This document shows, piece by piece, positions 6,944 through 11,840 of a stretch of 11,840 bases of DNA. The notes under the pieces were generated by a model that had not been told where the DNA came from, did not search any database, and worked only from the letters and a program-made list of their open reading frames with translations. How positions within the stretch are numbered: position 1 is the first letter of the stretch; each line of letters starts with the position of its first letter. Position numbers and translations under genes: made by a program. Origin of the DNA: Bacteroidales bacterium (GTDB lineage Bacteria; Bacteroidota; Bacteroidia; Bacteroidales; UBA7960); assembly GCA_007122745.1 (NCBI GenBank), contig SKTA01000143.1, forward strand, positions 1 to 11,840, in the 5' to 3' direction.

Positions 6944-6974
6944 GTTGCATATTTTAACGGTTTTATTATCTTTG
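6944..6974 (+). promoter_or_regulatory. Likely promoter of the ABC importer operon
   Basis: GTTG at 6944-6947 and TATCTTTG at 6967-6974 are 19 bases apart and match the Bacteroidota promoter pattern. Transcription would begin around 6980, giving a leader of about 70 bases before ATG 7048. The stretch 6787-7047 between the divergent acpP and importer promoters contains no recognisable gene. Confidence 0.6.
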
Positions 6975-7047
6975 ATGAACGTAGGATTATGTTCTGATTG
7001 GATGCTTTTATGGACCTTGAATGCAGGTATTCTGTAAAAACGACAAC

Positions 7048-7089
7048 ATGAAATTGCTCAAAGACCTTTGACTGGCCATAAGCCTGATT
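7048..7089 (+). other. Interrupted leader of the substrate-binding protein (in-frame TGA)
   Basis: ATG at 7048 opens MKLLKDL, then TGA at 7069-7071, then LAISLI in the same frame as the long open frame starting at ATG 7090. Without the TGA, the two parts make a basic N-terminus plus an 18-residue hydrophobic stretch (LAISLIMLTSTVLLLSDL). That is the expected signal or anchor of a periplasmic binding protein. A single base change (from TGG, GGA or CGA, for example) would account for it. It could be a real nonsense mutation, a sequencing error or recoding. Confidence 0.75.
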
Positions 7090-9810
7090 ATGCTTACCTC
7101 CACTGTGTTGCTTTTATCTGATCTTGAGCAGCGACAAGGGCGAACACCCAAAAGCAGGGATGATTTGCCACAGATTGCCATTATGCAAATAGCATCCACA
7201 ACACTGCTTGAAGCCCATGTGGCAGGTGTGATCAGCGAATTCCGCGAGCAAGGTTTCTATGCTGCCGACGGCAGCAATGTGAAGCGCTTTAATGCACACG
7301 GTGATTATGCAACTGCAGTGACCATTTCGCGTGAATTGGCTAACGGGCCATATGACATGGTGATCACCTCCAGCACGGTTGCTCTGCAGGCCTTCGCAAC
7401 GGCGAACCGTTCGACGCAAAAGCTCCATGTGTTTGGTGCCGTTACCGATCCCTATGGCACAGGCGTTGGTATTACCGGCCCGGCGCCTCACGAACATCCG
7501 CCATACATGGCAGGAATTGGTACCTTTCAGCCGGTAAGGCAAAGCTTTATTCTGGCTAGAGAGCTGAATCCAAACCTACGTCGCATCGGAGTGGTCTGGA
7601 ACCCCGGTGAACAATGTTCGGAAGCCTGTATGCTTGAAGCACGGCAAATATGTGAAGAACTGAATTTTGAGCTGGTTGAGACCATCGCAACAAACACCAA
7701 TGAAGTCTCGGAAGCGGTGCGCTCACTCACCGGTCAGGGAGTTGAGGCCATATGGGTTGGTGGTGATACGGTGGCCATGGCATCCATAAACATGATTATC
7801 AACATTGCGACGCGGGCAGGCATCCCTGTATTTACAAATGACCACCTGGATGCACTTTCCGGAGCACTGTTTGGTCTGGGTGCCAACTATTTTACCGTCG
7901 GGGAGTACACAGCCGCCATGGCTGTTGAAATACTTAAAGGAGCTGACCCGGCTACATTCCGTATCGAAAATGTTGTTCCCGAAAGGTTCCGGCTCAATCA
8001 TGATGTGCTGGATCGGTTGAGTGGAGTCTGGAAGGTAAATGAAACCATTCAGGCCCTGCTTGACAAGCAGGAGGGTGACCTTTCAAACATCGCGCTCATA
8101 CGTTTGGTTGAAAATCATGCATTAGACAGGGCTGTGGAGGGTATTGGGGTCGGACTCCTGGAAAGTGGTTTGCGCTCAGGTGATGATTACATCATAAAGA
8201 GCTGGTCGGCACAAGGCGATATCGCACAGCTGCCGCAGATCGTAGAGGCGGTTGCCCGGGAGAAACCTGACCTGATCATCACGGTTACAACACCTGCACT
8301 CATAGCCACAGCACAACGGATTAAAGATATACCAATCGTGTTTACCGTTGCCAGCGATCCGATCAAACTAGGACTTTATGCTGAGGGGAACCGGCCGGCA
8401 AACATCTGTGGCATATACGACGACCCCCCTCTTGACAAATTGCTTGAGATGGCCCGTAACCATATCCGTGGACTGTCGGTTGTAGGTATCGTGTATGATG
8501 CTGCCGAGATGAATTCCTTGATCTCTGTCGATAAGCTGCGCGATGCCGGCAATCAGCAGGGTGTTCGCGTTGTCGAGGCTACCGTTTCCGGAACAAGCGA
8601 GCTTCCGATGGCAACCCAGTCCCTGATACAGCGTGGTGCACAGGCAATCATGGTATCGGCCGACAACACGACGACCACAGGGTTTCCTGCCATTGTCAGA
8701 GTTGCCCAAAGCGCAGACATACCTGTTTTTACAACTGAAACAGGCATGGTGCAACTTGGTGCTGCCGGTGCCATAGGTGATAACTATTTCGAATGGGGCA
8801 AAGAGAGTGGTATGATGGCAGCACAGGTTTTAGGTGGCATTTCGCCTGAGGATTTACCTGTTAGGTCCACTTCCGTTTTTGAGACCATCACGCCGGGGCA
8901 AATTGCTCAAACCCGCAGACCCTGGCGATTGCGGCTGGTTCATTACCAAGAGAATGAGTTTTCGGAGCGCTGTGAAGAGGGCCTTTTGGATGGCCTGCAA
9001 GCTGCCGGCCTGGTGGAAGGGCGCGATTATCAACTGAGGATCTACAATGCCCAGGGCGACATGTCAACACTGTCGGGCATTATGAATACAATAAGGACAG
9101 ATCGGGCAGATCTGCTGATGGTAATATCGACCCCAGCCCTGCAGGCAGCTTTGCGGCAGACCGGTAGCGAAACCCGGATCGTCTTCACCGGCGTGGGAGA
9201 TGGTGTGCAGGCCGGTGCAGGAAAAAGTGAAACAAATCACTTACCTAACGTAACCGGAGTAACTACACGTTCCGACTTTGCGCAAATGGCTGATGTGATC
9301 AAGGAAACATTGCCGCATGCCAGACGTGTCGGTACGCTATTTACACCTGCCGAAATCAACAGCGTACTTTACAAGGATTGGTTTGCTGAAGCTTTGGCTG
9401 AACGTGGCTTGGAATTAGTGGCCGTTCCTGTGACACAAAGTGCCGATGTGCCCCAATCGGCTGCTGAACTATTCCGTCAAGACATCCACGTGCTGGCTCA
9501 GGTAGTTGACAACCTGACAAGACCGGGTTTCGGACTGATCTCCCGCAGAGCCGCCGATAAAAATATTCCGGTATACGTATTTGACAGCGACCAGATGAAG
9601 GATGGAGGAACCATAGCCGTCGCCTGCGATTATTACCAGGCCGGTATAGAGGCTGCAGAAAAAGCGTTCAGGGTTCTTAACGGAGAAAATCCCGCACTGA
9701 TTCCCTTTTCCAACGTGCAAAAAGTCAGGCTGATCATCAATCCGGAACTGACGCGCAAATATGACATTAATGTTTCGGATGCCCTTTATGAAAGAGCAGA
9801 GTTATATTAA
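7090..9810 (+). CDS. ABC transporter substrate-binding protein with three tandem ABC_sub_bind domains
   Basis: This is the binding component of an ABC importer of the PF04392/COG2984 class. Characterised relatives such as TrpX bind aromatic amino acids; the ligand here is unknown. The 906-aa frame is about three times the usual length of about 320 aa and holds three homologous domains: about 26-315, 332-610 and 612-906. Each shows the same landmarks. Near its start come NAHGDYATAV (68), SAQGDIAQLP (373) and NAQGDMSTLS (653), followed by PYDMVITSSTVALQA, PDLIITVTTPALIA and ADLLMVISTPALQA. Near its end come IPVFTNDHLD (245), IPVFTTETGM (544) and IPVYVFDSDQ (826), then an ANYF/DNYF/CDYY turn. 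Start choice is unsettled: ATG 7090 is the first start after an in-frame TGA and leaves only a short hydrophobic start. A better leader begins at 7048. The STAS gene follows after 20 bases. Confidence 0.9.
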   Translation: MLTSTVLLLSDLEQRQGRTPKSRDDLPQIAIMQIASTTLLEAHVAGVISEFREQGFYAADGSNVKRFNAHGDYATAVTISRELANGPYDMVITSSTVALQAFATANRSTQKLHVFGAVTDPYGTGVGITGPAPHEHPPYMAGIGTFQPVRQSFILARELNPNLRRIGVVWNPGEQCSEACMLEARQICEELNFELVETIATNTNEVSEAVRSLTGQGVEAIWVGGDTVAMASINMIINIATRAGIPVFTNDHLDALSGALFGLGANYFTVGEYTAAMAVEILKGADPATFRIENVVPERFRLNHDVLDRLSGVWKVNETIQALLDKQEGDLSNIALIRLVENHALDRAVEGIGVGLLESGLRSGDDYIIKSWSAQGDIAQLPQIVEAVAREKPDLIITVTTPALIATAQRIKDIPIVFTVASDPIKLGLYAEGNRPANICGIYDDPPLDKLLEMARNHIRGLSVVGIVYDAAEMNSLISVDKLRDAGNQQGVRVVEATVSGTSELPMATQSLIQRGAQAIMVSADNTTTTGFPAIVRVAQSADIPVFTTETGMVQLGAAGAIGDNYFEWGKESGMMAAQVLGGISPEDLPVRSTSVFETITPGQIAQTRRPWRLRLVHYQENEFSERCEEGLLDGLQAAGLVEGRDYQLRIYNAQGDMSTLSGIMNTIRTDRADLLMVISTPALQAALRQTGSETRIVFTGVGDGVQAGAGKSETNHLPNVTGVTTRSDFAQMADVIKETLPHARRVGTLFTPAEINSVLYKDWFAEALAERGLELVAVPVTQSADVPQSAAELFRQDIHVLAQVVDNLTRPGFGLISRRAADKNIPVYVFDSDQMKDGGTIAVACDYYQAGIEAAEKAFRVLNGENPALIPFSNVQKVRLIINPELTRKYDINVSDALYERAELY

Positions 9811-9830
9811 AAAAAGGAAATATAAGCAAC

Positions 9831-11063
9831 ATGCAATTCAGTCAACAACAAAAGGACAAATACCTGTTGGTCTCAGTCTCCGGCAGACTTGATGCGTCCT
9901 GGGCTGAGCACTTTTTAGACACGTTCAGGGAGTATGTAAGGCAGGGTCAGCACCACATCCTTTTGGATGCCAAGGAGATGACCTACCTGAGTTCGGCAGG
10001 AATCAGGGCCTTGGTGCAGGTTAGCAAAATAATAACAACCGTAAAAGGCAGCTTTCAGATTTTGGAGGCCAACAGCTTTGTTATAAAAACGTTGACAATG
10101 ACTGGATTTCAAAGCTGGCTGATTGCTGCCCTGCCTGCCGACCTGCCTGTAGAAGAAGCGAAAGTGTTTGATAAGCAGAATGAAGGTTATGAGTCTTATC
10201 TGCTCGACAATTCCGCTTCATTGACACTTTCAATACCGGCAGAATGGAAGCCCTGGAAACCCGTTACGAAAGAAGGGATGGTTAAATTATGTTTTGATCA
10301 CGATGTTTTTTCACTGGGAATTGGTATGCCCGACCAGGCCGGTGAAAATAGCGAATTGCTATTCGGTGAGTTTTTATCTGTTGCCGGAAATGTCGTTTAT
10401 CAGCCACCCAGGGAGGCTGATAACCCCGACTTTCTATTGGCTGAAAAGGATTATGTTCCTGAGATGCAATGTATACAAGCGTTGTATTGCAAGGGTAATA
10501 TGTCGCATCTGATGCGCTTTGCCCCAACCGACAGGAAGCGCTATTTTGGCATTGGTGAATTGGTAGAAAAGGTCCTTTCTGAAACCAAATCGCAAATGAC
10601 CGCTTTCGTTATGCTGGCAGAGGTTGACGGACTGGTTGGTTCCACTTTGATAAAATCGCCCGGCACGCTGAAGGAGGAACAGGTTATCTCCTTTCCTGAG
10701 CTTAAGGAGTGGCTGTCATTCTGCGGAGAAAGGGTGCATTCAAGACATCAGGCATTGTTGTTTGGGGTAGCAATCAAAAATACCAACGGACAGAAACCGC
10801 TACTGCTTCAGGCATCAAAACTGAACAAAAATCTGTTTTTGCATGTGCATGCAGCGGTTTTCCCGTATCAGCCCATTGAGTCCGGTATCATCAACATGAA
10901 AGAAACAATTAAAAAAATTTTAAACGGACCTTCACCACTTGCACTGTATCACCTTATTGAAGACAGCAGACCTGCAACAGGTCTGGGAGAAAGTGCTTTT
11001 GTAAGAGGGGTTTGCTGGTTTGCTCCGCTTAAAAACTTTCGGGGGGGTTCATTATGGGAATAG
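9831..11063 (+). CDS. STAS-domain protein with an unrecognised C-terminal domain
   Basis: Residues 1-100 are a STAS domain of the anti-sigma-factor-antagonist type. They include VSVSGRLDASWAEHF, then ILLDAKEMTYLSSAGIRALV, where S54/S55 stand at the place of the phosphorylated serine of SpoIIAA. STAS proteins work by partner switching or by binding transporter parts, as MlaB binds the MlaF ATPase. Residues about 135-400 are a further domain that I do not recognise. Landmarks are WKPW (139-142), LGIGMPD (162-168), GEFLSVAGNVVYQPP (179-193), FVMLAEVDGLVGSTLI (259-274) and a late FLHVHAAVFPYQPI (336-349). There is no signal peptide or membrane segment, so it is cytoplasmic. A purine-rich AAAAAGGAAA precedes the ATG. 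The gene sits between binding protein and permease and overlaps the permease start, which implies coupled expression. Its role in regulating the importer is inferred. Confidence 0.85.
   Translation: MQFSQQQKDKYLLVSVSGRLDASWAEHFLDTFREYVRQGQHHILLDAKEMTYLSSAGIRALVQVSKIITTVKGSFQILEANSFVIKTLTMTGFQSWLIAALPADLPVEEAKVFDKQNEGYESYLLDNSASLTLSIPAEWKPWKPVTKEGMVKLCFDHDVFSLGIGMPDQAGENSELLFGEFLSVAGNVVYQPPREADNPDFLLAEKDYVPEMQCIQALYCKGNMSHLMRFAPTDRKRYFGIGELVEKVLSETKSQMTAFVMLAEVDGLVGSTLIKSPGTLKEEQVISFPELKEWLSFCGERVHSRHQALLFGVAIKNTNGQKPLLLQASKLNKNLFLHVHAAVFPYQPIESGIINMKETIKKILNGPSPLALYHLIEDSRPATGLGESAFVRGVCWFAPLKNFRGGSLWE
11041..11048 (+). other. G7 run at the STAS-permease junction
   Basis: Seven consecutive G (11041-11047) followed by T lie five codons before the STAS stop. 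In the STAS frame they read CGG GGG GGT. The heptamer G GGG GGT fits the X XXY YYZ slippery form. A -1 slip enters the permease frame, which is open from there through its ATG at 11054. Confidence 0.6.
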
Positions 11064-11840
11064 TGCTCAGCGCATTTACAATCGGTTTGATACTGGCAGC
11101 ACTCACTATGGGAATGCTGATCAGCTTCAGGATGCTACGGTTTACCGATATCACTGTTGATGGTTCCCTAACCCTCGGTGCTGCGGTGGCAGCCGTTACC
11201 ATTGTCAATGGATGGTCTCCCTGGCTGGCAACTCTTTTGGCTATGCTGCTGGGGGCCGTTGCCGGAATGCTTACCGGTCTGCTGTACACGCGGTTTAAAA
11301 TTCAGATGATCCTTTCGGGGATCCTGATGATGACCGCATTGTATTCCATTAACCTGCGAATCATGGGGCGCAGCAACATCCCCCTGCTCAACACAGGTTC
11401 TGTTTCTGACACAACAGAGACCCTCGTCACAGGTGTCGCCGGCGAATTGTCGCGCATAAACATCCTGGGGTGGCCGGTTTCCGTGAGTGACTTTTCTGTT
11501 TTTGTGACAGCATTGTTGATCTGTGTGTTGACTGGAGTGGCGCTACGGTATTTTTTACTTACGGACCTGGGTACCGCCCTGCGGGCCACGGGCAATAATC
11601 CGCAGATGGTGCGTGCACAGGGGATCAACCATAAGCACATGACGGTTTTGGGACTTTCCCTGGCCAATGGCCTTGTTGCCCTTGCAGGAGCTCTTCTTGC
11701 ACAATATCAGGGCTTTGCCGATGTTCAAATGGGGATCGGAATGATGGTTTGGGGTCTGGCAAGTATCATCATCGGGGAGGCTCTGGTTGGAACACGAAGC
11801 ATAGGTGTCACCATTACAGGTGCGATTTTGGGAACGATCT
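11054..11840 (+). CDS. ABC transporter permease (COG4120, BPD_transp_2 type), N-terminal part
   Basis: This is the inner-membrane channel subunit of the same importer. ATG at 11054 overlaps the last 10 bases of the STAS gene. 262 codons are open to the window edge; the family is usually about 290-310 aa, so only the C-terminus is missing. The protein is hydrophobic with repeated membrane segments, for example around residues 3-25, 55-80, 86-100, 145-168 and 200-220. Residues about 29-45 (RFTDITVDGSLTLGAA) and about 175-190 (GTALRATGNNPQMV) are typical of this permease family. So is the stretch about 205-245, which reads ANGLVALAGALLAQYQG, then FADVQMGIGM. The partner is the triple binding protein encoded upstream. 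An ATPase of the COG1101 type is expected just downstream, outside the window. Confidence 0.92.
   Translation, partial: MGIVLSAFTIGLILAALTMGMLISFRMLRFTDITVDGSLTLGAAVAAVTIVNGWSPWLATLLAMLLGAVAGMLTGLLYTRFKIQMILSGILMMTALYSINLRIMGRSNIPLLNTGSVSDTTETLVTGVAGELSRINILGWPVSVSDFSVFVTALLICVLTGVALRYFLLTDLGTALRATGNNPQMVRAQGINHKHMTVLGLSLANGLVALAGALLAQYQGFADVQMGIGMMVWGLASIIIGEALVGTRSIGVTITGAILGTI

Noticed and set aside
7069..7071. Genome-wide reading of TGA as an amino acid
   Set aside because: The other genes here have no in-frame TGA and encode Trp with TGG; the IPExxxVDY gene ends in TGA. Those facts are modest evidence but fit the standard code of Bacteroidota.
7114..7542. Minus-strand open frame of 142 codons opposite the first binding domain
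   Set aside because: It is antisense to conserved binding-domain sequence with no supporting signal.

Overview
The window looks like chromosomal DNA from a Bacteroidota bacterium, probably of the Bacteroidales/Marinilabiliales type. Three things point there. The order acpP-fabF-rnc-IPExxxVDY is characteristic of that phylum. A secreted beta-helix protein ends in a type IX secretion (T9SS) sorting domain. Several start sites are preceded by the Bacteroidota promoter pattern (TTTG or TTG, 19-20 bases, then TAnnTTTG). No tRNA, rRNA, CRISPR array or transposase was seen.

Layout. Positions 1-1010 (minus) hold the N-terminal 336 codons of a HlyD/MacA-type membrane fusion protein that runs off the left edge. 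A divergent promoter region follows, then mazG (1238-2038, plus), whose 3' end is built from 7-bp repeats. A longer array of a related heptamer lies just downstream. Next is a 542-aa secreted parallel beta-helix protein (2262-3890, plus). It converges on a minus-strand block read from right to left: acpP (6550-6786), fabF (5187-6440), rnc (4426-5178) and an IPExxxVDY-family gene (3907-4377). This is a fatty-acid synthesis and RNA-processing cluster.

From about 6940 rightward, on the plus strand, lies the most unusual part: an ABC importer operon of the ABC_sub_bind (PF04392, COG2984) / COG4120 class. The substrate-binding component (7090-9810) is a single polypeptide with three tandem binding domains. 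It is followed by a 410-aa protein with an N-terminal STAS (anti-sigma-antagonist-like) domain and an unrecognised C-terminal domain of about 270 residues. Last comes a permease that overlaps the STAS gene by 10 bp and runs off the right edge. The ATPase would be expected beyond the window.

Two sequence details make the operon worth attention. The natural signal/anchor segment of the binding protein is interrupted by an in-frame TGA eight codons after a good ATG. A run of seven G just before the STAS stop codon lies where a -1 slip would fuse the STAS protein to the permease. A STAS protein inside an ABC import operon recalls MlaB in the Mla system and suggests regulated transport, but that link is inference.
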